Assembly (NCBI GenBank): GCA_947473445.1
Contig: CANJEU010000006.1
Location: 1-18,426, forward strand
Direction: 5' to 3'
DNA length: 18,426 bases
Source: Fidelibacterota bacterium
GTDB lineage: Bacteria > Pseudomonadota > Alphaproteobacteria > Rhodospirillales > Rhodospirillaceae
Shown: positions 1 through 7,550 of the stretch, piece by piece
How the letters are laid out: every line of letters starts with the position of its first letter
How positions within the stretch are numbered: position 1 is the first letter of the stretch
Position numbers and translations under genes: made by a program
The notes under the pieces: model-generated
What the model was told of the DNA's origin: nothing
The model's database searches: none
Seen by the model: only the letters and a program-made list of their open reading frames with translations

Positions 1-1177
1 AAATACCCTTGTCCAGTAGCGCTTGAAAGAGCGGCGCAAAGCGGGCGCCGGCGGCGCCGTCGATGGCTTCAGCCGACCGGGGCGGCTCACCGTCCTGGAA
101 CGAGAGCCAGAAGATAGAGCCGATGCGGGCGAAGCCGACCGTGCGGCCGGTGGCTTTCAACGCGGCCGTCGCCTTGGCTTCAAGGATCGCGCCCATCTCG
201 TCGAGCTTGGCGATGACATTATCGCGTTCGAGAATTCTCAAGGTTGCCAGACCCGCGGCCATTGCCACCGGATTTCCCGACAATGTCCCGGCCTGGTAGA
301 CCGGACCTTCCGGGGCAATATGCGACATCAGAACGCGCGAACCGCCATAGGCCCCGACCGGCAGACCACCGCCGATGACCTTGCCGAAGGTCACGAGATC
401 AGGGGTGATGCCATAGTAAGCCGCGGCGCTGCCCTTGGGCACGCGGAAGCCCGAGATCACCTCGTCGAAGATGAGCAGCGTGCCGTGTTGTTTCGTCAGG
501 GCGCGCAGCTTCTGCAAAAACGCGGGACGCTGCAGCAGGAGTCCATTATTCGCCGGGACTGGCTCGATGATAACGGCGGCGATCTTGTCACCCTCGGCGG
601 TAAACAGCGCTTCGAGCTTTGCTTCATCGTCGAGCGGCAGCACGCGGGTGAGCGCGGCGAAATCTTTGGGCACCCCGGCCGACGAAGGTTGGCCTGCGGT
701 GACGAGGCCCGAGCCCGCCGCGACCAGCAGGTGATCGGCGTGGCCGTGATAACAGCCCGAGAACTTCAAGACGAGATCGCGGCCCGTTGCGCCGCGCGCG
801 AGGCGGATCGCGCTCATGGTTGCTTCGGTGCCTGAGGATACGAATCGCACCTGCTCGAGCCCGGGATATGACGCTACGACCCGTTCGGCCAGATCGACTT
901 CACCGCGACAGGGCGCGCCGTAAGTCGTGCCCAGCGCCGCGGCCTTCTGGATGGCCGTTACAACTTCGAGCGGCGCATGGCCAAGGATCAGGGGCCCCCA
1001 CGAACCGACGAAGTCGAGATAGCGTTTGCCTTCTTCGTCGGTAACATAAGCGCCTTCACCTTTGGCAATAAAGCGCGGCGTGCCGCCGACAGAGCGGAAC
1101 GCGCGCACGGGCGAATTCACGCCCCCCGGAATGAAGCGGCGCGCACGCTCGAACAAGGCGGTATTGGTCTCGGTCAC
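1..1177 (-). CDS. hemL: Glutamate-1-semialdehyde 2,1-aminomutase (3' end outside window)
   Basis: PLP enzyme that converts glutamate-1-semialdehyde to 5-aminolevulinate, the second dedicated step of the C5 tetrapyrrole pathway, in the cytoplasm. I translated the minus strand from a GTG at 1177. The N-terminus RRFIPGGVNSPVRAF is the family hallmark. It is followed by SSGTEATMSAIRLAR (about 114-128), GCYHGHADHLLVAAGSG (141-157), the IFDEVISGFR strand (236-245) and TFGKVIGGGLPVGAYGG, whose K266 is the PLP-binding lysine. About 392 residues are visible; the family is usually near 430, so roughly 35-40 C-terminal residues lie beyond the left edge. An AAGGAGAA ribosome site lies about 6 nt before the GTG. 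The start overlaps the hemA stop as GTGA, which implies translational coupling. Identification is secure and no disruption is seen. Confidence 0.96.
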   Translation of the reverse strand, partial: MTETNTALFERARRFIPGGVNSPVRAFRSVGGTPRFIAKGEGAYVTDEEGKRYLDFVGSWGPLILGHAPLEVVTAIQKAAALGTTYGAPCRGEVDLAERVVASYPGLEQVRFVSSGTEATMSAIRLARGATGRDLVLKFSGCYHGHADHLLVAAGSGLVTAGQPSSAGVPKDFAALTRVLPLDDEAKLEALFTAEGDKIAAVIIEPVPANNGLLLQRPAFLQKLRALTKQHGTLLIFDEVISGFRVPKGSAAAYYGITPDLVTFGKVIGGGLPVGAYGGSRVLMSHIAPEGPVYQAGTLSGNPVAMAAGLATLRILERDNVIAKLDEMGAILEAKATAALKATGRTVGFARIGSIFWLSFQDGEPPRSAEAIDGAAGARFAPLFQALLDKGI

Positions 1178-2466
1178 TGGATCTTCTCCTTAGGAATAGG
1201 ATTGCGCGACGTTTCCCCATGAAGCGCATCCTGCATACCGCGTAAATAAGCTTGCACCGCCACCGGACCCGATTCCGTGGCCAGCGCGCGCAGACCTTTC
1301 AGGGGCGCGTGCGCGAGGCGCCGGGCAAAGGCTTCGGCCCATTGGCGCAGACCGTCTTCAGTGGTGGCGGACTTGGGCAGACGGCGCAGGCTTTCAACAG
1401 CCGCGCGCTGGTACTGCATGGTGAGATCCTGGATCAGGGCGGAGGCCTCGCGAATCGCATATTCGCCCCGCAAGCGGTCAAGATGTTCGTCGATGACAAG
1501 GCGTGCCGACGCCAGTTCCTTGAGCCGCTCGGTCCGCCCGAGGGCGGCATCTGCGATGACCGCGTCCATGCCAAGGCGCGTCAGGCCCGCGATAAGGCCC
1601 GCGGCCGGGTCGACGTTGGGCGGCACGCCGAGATCGATAATCAACACGCCGCGCGCGGGCACCGCCGCGGCGATGCGCGAGGCCACCGTCAGGTCGATGA
1701 TAGGCTCTGCGCCGCCAACGGCGGTGATGATGACATCGACCGCGCTCGGATCGGCGAGGAATGCGTCGAGCGGACGGGCCTCGCCGCCGACTTCGATAGC
1801 GGCTTCCTGCGCTGTTTCAAAGGTGCGGTTGACCACCGTCATCGCCAGCCCTTGTCCCGCGAGCACGCGTCCGGCGCGGCGGGTCATGGGCGAAACGCCA
1901 ACAAGCGCGACCCGGCCGCGTGACCCATCCACATGCGCGAGCGCGCGCTTCACCGCGTAATCTGCGAGCGACTCGACGCTAGCCGTCCCGGCGATTTCCC
2001 GGTGCACATCCTGGGCGGCGCGCAGGGCTTCGGCGAACAGATAGTCGAGCTGCGGGCCACATGTGCCCGCGGCTTTGGCCGCGCTCCAGGATTGGCGCAC
2101 TTGGTTATAGATTTCGCGCTCACCGGCCTGGGCCGAATCAAGGCCCGCGGCCACCAGGAACAGATGCTCGGCCGCGCCTTCGCCCGTCCACGCCCGGAAC
2201 ACCTGACGCACGTCGCCCCCGGCCAGAATGTCGCGGAACACTTCGCCAAGGGCGTCGCGGCAGTGTTGCACTGCGAGAGAATCGTCGCCGGCCAGAATAA
2301 ATTCGATGCGGTTACATGTGCCGATATAGGCGAGTTCTGGCACGCCAAGGCGGGCCGCGAGGCCGCGCAGGCGCTCTTCGATCTCGCCCTTCGGCCAGGC
2401 GAGACGCCCAAGCCGCTCGACTCCGGCCGATTTATACGAGGCGCCAATGAGCGCGAACTGTTCCAT
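1174..2466 (-). CDS. hemA: Divergent glutamyl-tRNA reductase
   Basis: Predicted to reduce the glutamate of Glu-tRNA(Glu) to glutamate-1-semialdehyde with NADPH, feeding HemL directly downstream. At 430 aa the length is normal. The catalytic-cysteine motif is present (IGTCNRIEF, C51), as are HLFLVAAGLDS (101-111), the VVNRT strand of the NADPH domain, LIIDLGVPPNVDP and the C-terminal dimerisation motif FARRLAHAPLKGLRALA. Several residues usually conserved are changed. The N-terminal NHKTA reads SYKSA. The His aligned with E. coli H99 appears to be W93. GEPQILGQV reads GEREIYNQV, the glycine-rich GAG of the nucleotide site reads GVSPM, and the PRD after the IDxAVP strand reads PPN. The ATG has no obvious Shine-Dalgarno. 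Context with hemL supports the assignment; whether activity is full is uncertain. Confidence 0.9.
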   Translation of the reverse strand: MEQFALIGASYKSAGVERLGRLAWPKGEIEERLRGLAARLGVPELAYIGTCNRIEFILAGDDSLAVQHCRDALGEVFRDILAGGDVRQVFRAWTGEGAAEHLFLVAAGLDSAQAGEREIYNQVRQSWSAAKAAGTCGPQLDYLFAEALRAAQDVHREIAGTASVESLADYAVKRALAHVDGSRGRVALVGVSPMTRRAGRVLAGQGLAMTVVNRTFETAQEAAIEVGGEARPLDAFLADPSAVDVIITAVGGAEPIIDLTVASRIAAAVPARGVLIIDLGVPPNVDPAAGLIAGLTRLGMDAVIADAALGRTERLKELASARLVIDEHLDRLRGEYAIREASALIQDLTMQYQRAAVESLRRLPKSATTEDGLRQWAEAFARRLAHAPLKGLRALATESGPVAVQAYLRGMQDALHGETSRNPIPKEKIQ

Positions 2467-2497
2467 AGGGGCGAAATAGCATAGACCTTCCCACGGA

Positions 2498-2527
2498 TTG
2501 TCACAGGTATGTCACCGCGCTTAAAAT
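2498..2527 (+). promoter_or_regulatory. Candidate sigma70-type promoter for the EAL gene
   Basis: TTGTCA (2498-2503) and TAAAAT (2522-2527) are separated by 18 nt in the divergent hemA/EAL intergenic region. This would put a transcript start near 2534, about 33 nt before the EAL start codon. The direct repeat TGTCAC...TGTCAC (2499-2504 and 2510-2515) overlaps the -35 box and spacer. Assigned by eye. Confidence 0.4.
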
Positions 2528-2566
2528 CACCGGTACATTAACGGCGTATGGATCGGGCGGTGGTTA

Positions 2567-3316
2567 ATGTCGGACGGGGAGAAATGTAAGGGCTGCAGGG
2601 ACGGCGAGGATTTCCCCGTTCCGTTCTCCATGGCTTTCCAGCCGATTGTCGATGTGATCGACCGGCGTATTTATTCCTACGAAGCCCTCGTCCGCGGACC
2701 GGACGATGAAAGCGCCGCCAGTGTCCTCGCAAGGGTTACACCCGAGAACCGCTACACGTTTGACCAAGCGTGCCGGGTCAAGGCGATCGAGCAGGCGGCG
2801 GCGCTCGGGCTGACGCGCCGCTTGAGCATCAATTTTCTTCCCAACGCCGTGTATGAGCCGCGCGCCTGTATCCGCGCAACGCTGGCGGCCGCCGACCGTT
2901 CGGGCTTCCCGCTGGATCTCATCACGTTCGAGATCACCGAAGACGAGCGCATTATCGACGCCCCTCACCTTCAAGCCATCATCACCGAATATCGCCGTCA
3001 CGGCTTCCGCGTGGCGCTCGACGATTTTGGGGCAGGCTATGCGGGCCTTAACAGCCTCGCCGACCTCGGCGTCGATGTGGTGAAACTCGACATCGCCCTG
3101 GTGCGCGAGATCGACCATGACCCCCGCCGGCGGGCTATCGCGCTGGGAATGATCCGGGTCTGCCATGAATTGGGAATCGAAGTGGTGGCCGAGGGTATAG
3201 AACGGCCATCGCAAATCGAGCCTTTAGCAGGCGCCGGCGTGCGGCTGATGCAGGGTTTCTTATTTGGCCGCCCACGATTGAACGGACTCGTGACCGACGC
3301 GGAAATTCAGTTTTGA
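2567..3316 (+). CDS. Stand-alone EAL-domain cyclic-di-GMP phosphodiesterase
   Basis: Predicted to hydrolyse c-di-GMP to pGpG in the cytoplasm. The 249-aa protein is almost only an EAL domain, with no membrane segment, GGDEF or other recognisable sensor domain. All metal and catalytic positions I can place are present: E39 in YEALVRG, N89 in INFLP, E122 in FEITED, D152/D153 in DDFGAGYAGL, K173 in VKLD, E209 in VVAEGIE and Q229 in LMQGFLFGRP. It should therefore be an active enzyme and not only a c-di-GMP receptor. The N-terminus carries a C7xxC10 pair just before the domain, seen in some stand-alone EAL proteins and possibly a redox or metal element. The ribosome site is weak (GGGCGGTGG region). 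It is divergent from hemA and followed after 87 nt by a lipoprotein gene on the same strand. Confidence 0.93.
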   Translation: MSDGEKCKGCRDGEDFPVPFSMAFQPIVDVIDRRIYSYEALVRGPDDESAASVLARVTPENRYTFDQACRVKAIEQAAALGLTRRLSINFLPNAVYEPRACIRATLAAADRSGFPLDLITFEITEDERIIDAPHLQAIITEYRRHGFRVALDDFGAGYAGLNSLADLGVDVVKLDIALVREIDHDPRRRAIALGMIRVCHELGIEVVAEGIERPSQIEPLAGAGVRLMQGFLFGRPRLNGLVTDAEIQF

Positions 3317-3403
3317 AGTTAAAGCAGGCAGCAAACGCCTTCATCGCGAACGCTTATTTTTCTGACTAAAGAGTGGTATTTGGAAGCCTTCCGGGGGACT
3401 TCC

Positions 3404-3919
3404 ATGCGTCACATCGTTTTCATCATCATCCTGGCGCCCTTGATGGCTGCTTGCGGCCCCGCGTCGCGCCTGTCGTGGTCGGAGCGCGCGTATATTCATT
3501 GCCGTGAGACTCTGCGCGAGCCGGGCGCTTGCATGCCTGAAGTCACCACCGCCTGGGAGCGCCTCGCGAGCGCCTGCGGCATCCGCGACAATGTCCTGCG
3601 GGTCTGCGACGCCGAGTTCGACCGGCGTTACGCTTGTCAGGTTTCGACACGTGAGGTCAAAAAAACCGACTATAAGGGCAACGTCACCACCATCAAGGAG
3701 GAATTCCGGTCCGGTCCTGGATGCTCCATGAGCACCGGCGAACTCTCACGATTGCAATTTGCATTCCAAAGCGAATGTTTGGTCGACCGCAATCCACCTG
3801 ACGTGTCATCCCGCGAGGGCGCGGCATGTGATTGTAGCTACGGGAGTTGCTCGTTCGACTATCCGCACGTGTCCGACGAAACCGCAGTCAGGTATTTCCC
3901 GGAGAAGGCCGACAAATAA
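3404..3919 (+). CDS. Small cysteine-rich predicted lipoprotein of unknown function
   Basis: I do not recognise a family. The 171-aa product starts at ATG 3404, chosen over an upstream in-frame TTG (3380) because GGGGGA sits about 6 nt before it and the protein then begins with a proper signal peptide: MRH, a hydrophobic run, then LMAAC with C17 as the likely lipidated residue. The lipobox is imperfect, with Met at -3. The mature part has ten further cysteines (C33, C43, C58, C68, C78, C107, C125, C142, C144, C149), an even number consistent with five disulfides in the periplasm. The C-terminal CDCSYGSC cluster is striking. A charged KKTDYKGN segment lies mid-protein. The gene follows the EAL gene and ends in a strong shared terminator; co-transcription with the EAL gene is possible but not shown. 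Confidence 0.8.
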   Translation: MRHIVFIIILAPLMAACGPASRLSWSERAYIHCRETLREPGACMPEVTTAWERLASACGIRDNVLRVCDAEFDRRYACQVSTREVKKTDYKGNVTTIKEEFRSGPGCSMSTGELSRLQFAFQSECLVDRNPPDVSSREGAACDCSYGSCSFDYPHVSDETAVRYFPEKADK

Positions 3920-3949
3920 AAAAAGGCCGGGGAATCCACCGGCCTTTTT
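3920..3949. terminator. Bidirectional rho-independent terminator
   Basis: Perfect 11-bp inverted repeat AAAAAGGCCGG (3920-3930) / CCGGCCTTTTT (3939-3949) around an 8-nt loop. It lies immediately after the lipoprotein stop and 18 nt beyond the stop of the convergent PRC-barrel gene, so it serves both strands with a T-run in each direction. Confidence 0.93.
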
Positions 3950-3967
3950 CGCTTCTACGAAGACGCG

Positions 3968-4339
3968 TTAGTTATAGGTGCGCGGAACCTTGAAATAGTC
4001 GAAGCTCAAATCGCGCGCTTTGCCGGCTTGGCCGTCGCCTTGCAGAAGGTCTTTCAAATCGTAGGCCGGAGCCTTCTGAAGATCTTCCTTGCTCATCGGA
4101 ACGACGTAACCGTTTTTATCCTCCGAATAGTCGAGCACCGACCAGGGCACGGGAGCGTATTTTTCGCCCATGCCGAGCATGCCGCCGAAACCGACCGCGG
4201 CAAACATGATGCCGTTGGAAAGCTTATCGAGAACAACGTCTTCGACGTGGCCGACTTTATCGCCGGTCGCGTCATAGACCGCCGTACCTTTGACTTTAGA
4301 CGCAAGAATCGCGCTGGTATGTCCTTCGGGTGTGGGCAT
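3968..4339 (-). CDS. PRC-barrel domain protein
   Basis: Small 123-aa cytoplasmic protein. The PRC-barrel core runs from about residue 13 to 70: ASKVKGTAVYDATGDKVGHV, then EDVVLDKLSNGIMFAAVGFG and KYAPVPWSVL, the classical order of this fold. The C-terminus (about 95-123) is polar and ends DYFKVPRTYN. There is no signal peptide or membrane segment. I chose ATG 4339 over a longer in-frame start (4450) because AAGGAGATC lies just before it and the promoter-like element at 4371-4396 would fall inside the longer version. PRC-barrel proteins of this kind are often stress-induced in Alphaproteobacteria; their molecular role is not settled. It is a single-gene unit between two terminators, under its own probable EcfG-type promoter. 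Confidence 0.92.
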   Translation of the reverse strand: MPTPEGHTSAILASKVKGTAVYDATGDKVGHVEDVVLDKLSNGIMFAAVGFGGMLGMGEKYAPVPWSVLDYSEDKNGYVVPMSKEDLQKAPAYDLKDLLQGDGQAGKARDLSFDYFKVPRTYN

Positions 4340-4370
4340 GTGATCTCCTTCATATAATAGCCGAAGGCGT

Positions 4371-4396
4371 AACGGGGCCTGGGAAACGTTTGTTCC
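4371..4396 (-). promoter_or_regulatory. EcfG-type (general stress response) promoter of the PRC-barrel gene
   Basis: On the minus strand GGAAC (4396-4392) is followed after exactly 17 nt by CGTT (4374-4371), the consensus recognised by the alphaproteobacterial ECF sigma factor EcfG/SigT. The expected transcript start near 4364 gives a leader of about 25 nt containing the Shine-Dalgarno. Position and spacing are both right. Confidence 0.7.
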
Positions 4397-4435
4397 GTCG
4401 GACGTTTTCCATGAAGTTGCCTCGATCCCAGCAAA

Positions 4436-4465
4436 ATCTACCCGCCGCACGCGCGACGGGTAGAT
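4436..4465 (-). terminator. Rho-independent terminator after the phytase-autotransporter gene
   Basis: Perfect 9-bp inverted repeat ATCTACCCG (4436-4444) / CGGGTAGAT (4457-4465) with a 12-nt loop, starting 14 nt beyond the stop codon. On the minus strand the stem runs into TTTT. The T-tract is short, so moderate confidence. Confidence 0.65.
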
Positions 4466-4479
4466 ATGTTGCGAGTCCC

Positions 4480-6969
4480 CTAAAAGCCGAAGCTGACACC
4501 GGCCCGCACGATGTGGCTGGTGCGATCTTCCGCGCCGAACTGCGCGGAATAACCGACATGCCAGAGTCCACGGCCCATCTGGCCTTGGAGACCGAGCGCG
4601 ACTTCAGCGTAGTCCTCTTCCAGGGTGGGGAGCGTCACGTTGATCGCGCCCATGGCATGTTGGGCGCTGGCGAGCGCGATGGCGACATCGCGCGTCTCGT
4701 CTTCCATCTGCCAGTTGTACGACAGGCGCAGCGATGGCGTGACTGAACCAAGGTTGCCGTAGACTTCGCCGCCCAGACCAGCGACCTGCGAGGTCAACTC
4801 CTGTTCCGGCACCATGATATTGCCACCGGCTGCACCTGTTTCGGTGTAGGCGTCGAGGGTGGCGCGGTCATAGCTGAACGTGCCCACCGGACCGCCCATG
4901 ATGCCGCCGAAGTCGTGCGCATAGCCCGCTTCGATGAATCCGCTGATGAGCTTTCCATCCGTAGTGCCTCGCGCCGTCAGACCGTACGCGGCCGGACGCT
5001 CAATGCCGTCGAGATCTACATGCCCACCCGAGACTCCGGCAAAGCCGTGGAACCCATCGCGGGCGAACTGAACATAGCCGCCGAACGAGTAAGCCGAGGC
5101 ATCGGCTTCATGACCGGTGTCGAGTTCCGTCGTTTGCTTGCCGTAGCCGAGAGCAAGACCGGCGGAGAAGTCTTCGCTGAAGCCATAATCGACGCCGACC
5201 GTCCCGCGCGTGCCGTTTCTGGCAACGTCAGACCCCGGCCCCGCCACGTCCTTCCATGTGTCGTCGTTATAGGTCCCTGAAATCCAGGCGCTGAAGCCTT
5301 CGGTCGTCGCGCCGGCGTAGTGACGGACATTGAGGTGCGAGGCGATGTTCGCGGCGTTGGTCTGGGCGAGCGCCATGGCGCTTTGACCTGTAAGCACGAG
5401 GCTTTCGGGCGCCATTTCATCCATGGCGGCCAGATATTGCGGATCGACGTAAGTCGGCAGCGTCAAACGGTAGACGAGGACGTGCGTGTCGCTATCGACG
5501 CTTTGCGCACAGTTCTGCCCACCGACGCTGCAGGAAGAAGACAGGAAGTCGTTGTCGTTGCCGACAAACAGGAAGAAGTCTTGCGGCGCGCCCTCTTCAA
5601 GGACGGGAGCCAGCGCAAGACCTTCCCATTTTTCTCCGAGCGTAAGGCGCGTGGGCGTCACGTTGTTCAGGTTTTCGCCGAACTTCGCGAGCTGTGTGGA
5701 GTTCAGCATGTTCACGAGTTCCACCTGCTGGACCGGTACGATGCTGGAATTGAGAACGCCGTTGGTCGCAATCGGGGTAGTGGTCGAGGAGAAATTCGTT
5801 CCGGTGATATTCGTGGCGCCGGTTGTATCAACCAGCAGGATCGTCTTGTACACCGGATTGGTCTGCGTTTGGCCGAGGCCGTTGCCGTCGCGCGACAGCA
5901 CGAGGAACTGATTGCTGTTGAGCGCGAGCATGTCCGACTGCGCGGCGGTGCGGTTCGGCGCTCCGGTGCCGGTCGCGTTGAAGACCGGAAGCTCAAGCAC
6001 GTACTCGGCGATCGGCGTGCCAGGCGTTCTAGAGCCCGCGATGTCGTAGATCATCAAGCGCGTATTGTTGCGGGTCTGCTGACTGGTGCCGTTGGTGTCT
6101 TGCATGGTCGCGCTCTGCAGCAGGGTCGCCAGTTTCTTGCCGTCCGGCGTCACCGCCATACCTTCGAGACCCTGGTTGAGGCGGCGGCCCGTGGTGGAAT
6201 CCACGAGCGAGCTGAAGGTCAGATTGCCTTGGGCATCGCGCGGCGTCAGCGCGGCCGGCGGACGAATCACGCCCTGCAGCTGGCCGGTTCTATTAAAGTA
6301 GTAGACGTTCGCGCCGTATTCGTCCGAAACGTAGAACGAACCATCGCGCAGGAAGCGCAGCCCCTCGGCGTCGAGGGCAATCCTGCCCGCAGCTGGGCCG
6401 GTGGTGGAGCCGGGAAGCTGGATGCCGTTCTGGGTGACGACGCCCGTCGGTCCCGTCCCAGGATCAAGACCAGTGGTGAGGTTGCCGTTGAAGTCGCGGA
6501 AGAAGAAGCCGCCCTGCTGGGTCAACACCATCTGATTTTGTGACGAGACATCCGCCGGCAAGTTGGCTGAACCCGTATACGGCGTGAAGGTGAAGCCGAA
6601 CTGGCTGACCCGGCCGGCATAATCGCTGAACGTCACTTGGCCGACCCCGTTGGGGCCGCGATCAGGCAGTGAGAAGATCGTGCCGGCGTAACCGGTCGAG
6701 GTCTTGCGCCAGCTGGAGAGCATGAGATCCATGCCGGAGAATGCGCCGAGGGTATCACCGTTGAAATCACGTGTGCTGGCCGGTAGCCGCGCCATGCCTT
6801 GAAGGCCCTGGTTGACGAAGGTGCGGCCACCCAACGTTACCTGCGTGGTGCCGGCGGTGGTGATCACATTTGGTGCGGTAAAGCTTTGCGATGCGGCGAA
6901 TGCGGCGGTGGCGTTCAGCGCACAGAGCGCCACGCCAACGGTAAGGGCCGACTTGATCTTGGATTTCAT
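4480..6969 (-). CDS. Autotransporter with esterase-like phytase passenger
   Basis: 829-aa predicted type Va secreted protein. Residues 1-26 form a Sec signal peptide ending AAFA. The passenger (about 45-510) matches the esterase-like activity of phytase family (PF13449 type): QGLQGMARLP, GTIFSLPDRGPNGVG, DAEGLRFLRDGSFYVSDEYG, QGLEGMAVTPDGKKLATLLQ and GEKWEGLALAPVL. These are beta-propeller-like repeats with acidic residues, often linked to phosphoester hydrolysis. After a short linker, a 12-strand autotransporter barrel begins near 558 (GFSAWISGTYNDD) and ends with the terminal phenylalanine VSFGF expected for BAM recognition. GGGGGT precedes the ATG. The substrate is not evident; phytate or phosphoester hydrolysis at the surface is only a family-level guess. 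The gene is flanked by its own terminator and by gpx upstream. Confidence 0.92.
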   Translation of the reverse strand: MKSKIKSALTVGVALCALNATAAFAASQSFTAPNVITTAGTTQVTLGGRTFVNQGLQGMARLPASTRDFNGDTLGAFSGMDLMLSSWRKTSTGYAGTIFSLPDRGPNGVGQVTFSDYAGRVSQFGFTFTPYTGSANLPADVSSQNQMVLTQQGGFFFRDFNGNLTTGLDPGTGPTGVVTQNGIQLPGSTTGPAAGRIALDAEGLRFLRDGSFYVSDEYGANVYYFNRTGQLQGVIRPPAALTPRDAQGNLTFSSLVDSTTGRRLNQGLEGMAVTPDGKKLATLLQSATMQDTNGTSQQTRNNTRLMIYDIAGSRTPGTPIAEYVLELPVFNATGTGAPNRTAAQSDMLALNSNQFLVLSRDGNGLGQTQTNPVYKTILLVDTTGATNITGTNFSSTTTPIATNGVLNSSIVPVQQVELVNMLNSTQLAKFGENLNNVTPTRLTLGEKWEGLALAPVLEEGAPQDFFLFVGNDNDFLSSSCSVGGQNCAQSVDSDTHVLVYRLTLPTYVDPQYLAAMDEMAPESLVLTGQSAMALAQTNAANIASHLNVRHYAGATTEGFSAWISGTYNDDTWKDVAGPGSDVARNGTRGTVGVDYGFSEDFSAGLALGYGKQTTELDTGHEADASAYSFGGYVQFARDGFHGFAGVSGGHVDLDGIERPAAYGLTARGTTDGKLISGFIEAGYAHDFGGIMGGPVGTFSYDRATLDAYTETGAAGGNIMVPEQELTSQVAGLGGEVYGNLGSVTPSLRLSYNWQMEDETRDVAIALASAQHAMGAINVTLPTLEEDYAEVALGLQGQMGRGLWHVGYSAQFGAEDRTSHIVRAGVSFGF

Positions 6970-7029
6970 AATACCCCCTGAACGAGAAACATCTCTCGCG
7001 AAGGGGTTTTAAAGATGTTGCGTGACGGT

Positions 7030-7059
7030 TTTGTGTGAGGGCTGTGACGGTGGGGTCAA
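7030..7059 (-). promoter_or_regulatory. Weak candidate promoter for the phytase-autotransporter gene
   Basis: Minus-strand TTGACC (7059-7054) and CACAAA (7035-7030), spaced 18 nt, overlap the 3' end of the peroxidase gene. It would give a leader of about 54 nt. The leader also holds a short hairpin, CGAGA (6983-6987) / TCTCG (6994-6998). The -10 match is poor. Confidence 0.25.
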
Positions 7060-7550
7060 TTCACGAGGCGCGCGAGCGCTTTCACAACCGCGCCCCGCAC
7101 GCGCCTTGCATCGGGCGGCGTGGCGCAGAAGAACCAATCGACGAGACGCCCGTCGCGTCCAATCAGATATTTGGTGAAGTTCCACCAGGGCCGGCCGAGC
7201 AGGCCGGCCTCATCCGCGAGCCACTTAAAGAGCGGGTCCGCTTCCGGTCCCTTGACGTGGCGTTTTTCCGCAAGCGGAAACGTTACGCGAAACTTTGTCT
7301 CGCAAAACGAGGTGATTTCGGTGGCGCTGCCCGGCTCCTGCGCGCCAAAGTCGTTCGACGGAACGCCCAGAACAACAAGACCCGCGGCTTTATGTTCGTC
7401 CCAGAGCGCTTGCAGCGCGGTGTACTGCGGCGTGAAGCCGCAGGCCGAAGCGGTATTGACGATCAGCAGCGGACGCCCGCGATATGCGCCAAGGTCGATG
7501 GGGACGCCACCGTTCAAGGCCGAGAGATGAAAGTCGTAAGCGGTGATCAT
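7056..7550 (-). CDS. Glutathione peroxidase family protein (thiol peroxidase)
   Basis: 164-aa cytoplasmic thioredoxin-fold peroxidase, normal length for bacterial GPx. The peroxidatic cysteine is C37 in VNTASACGFTPQY (Cys, not selenocysteine). Partners of the catalytic tetrad follow: Q71 in SNDFGAQEPGS and W123-N124 in PWWNFTKYLI. C83 in the SFCE motif matches the conserved second Cys region; the true resolving cysteine is not certain. It reduces H2O2 or organic hydroperoxides, in most bacterial members with thioredoxin more than glutathione. Its ATG overlaps the stop of the upstream ABC exporter as ATGA, so the two are probably translationally coupled. There is no clear terminator downstream. 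Confidence 0.95.
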   Translation of the reverse strand: MITAYDFHLSALNGGVPIDLGAYRGRPLLIVNTASACGFTPQYTALQALWDEHKAAGLVVLGVPSNDFGAQEPGSATEITSFCETKFRVTFPLAEKRHVKGPEADPLFKWLADEAGLLGRPWWNFTKYLIGRDGRLVDWFFCATPPDARRVRGAVVKALARLVN

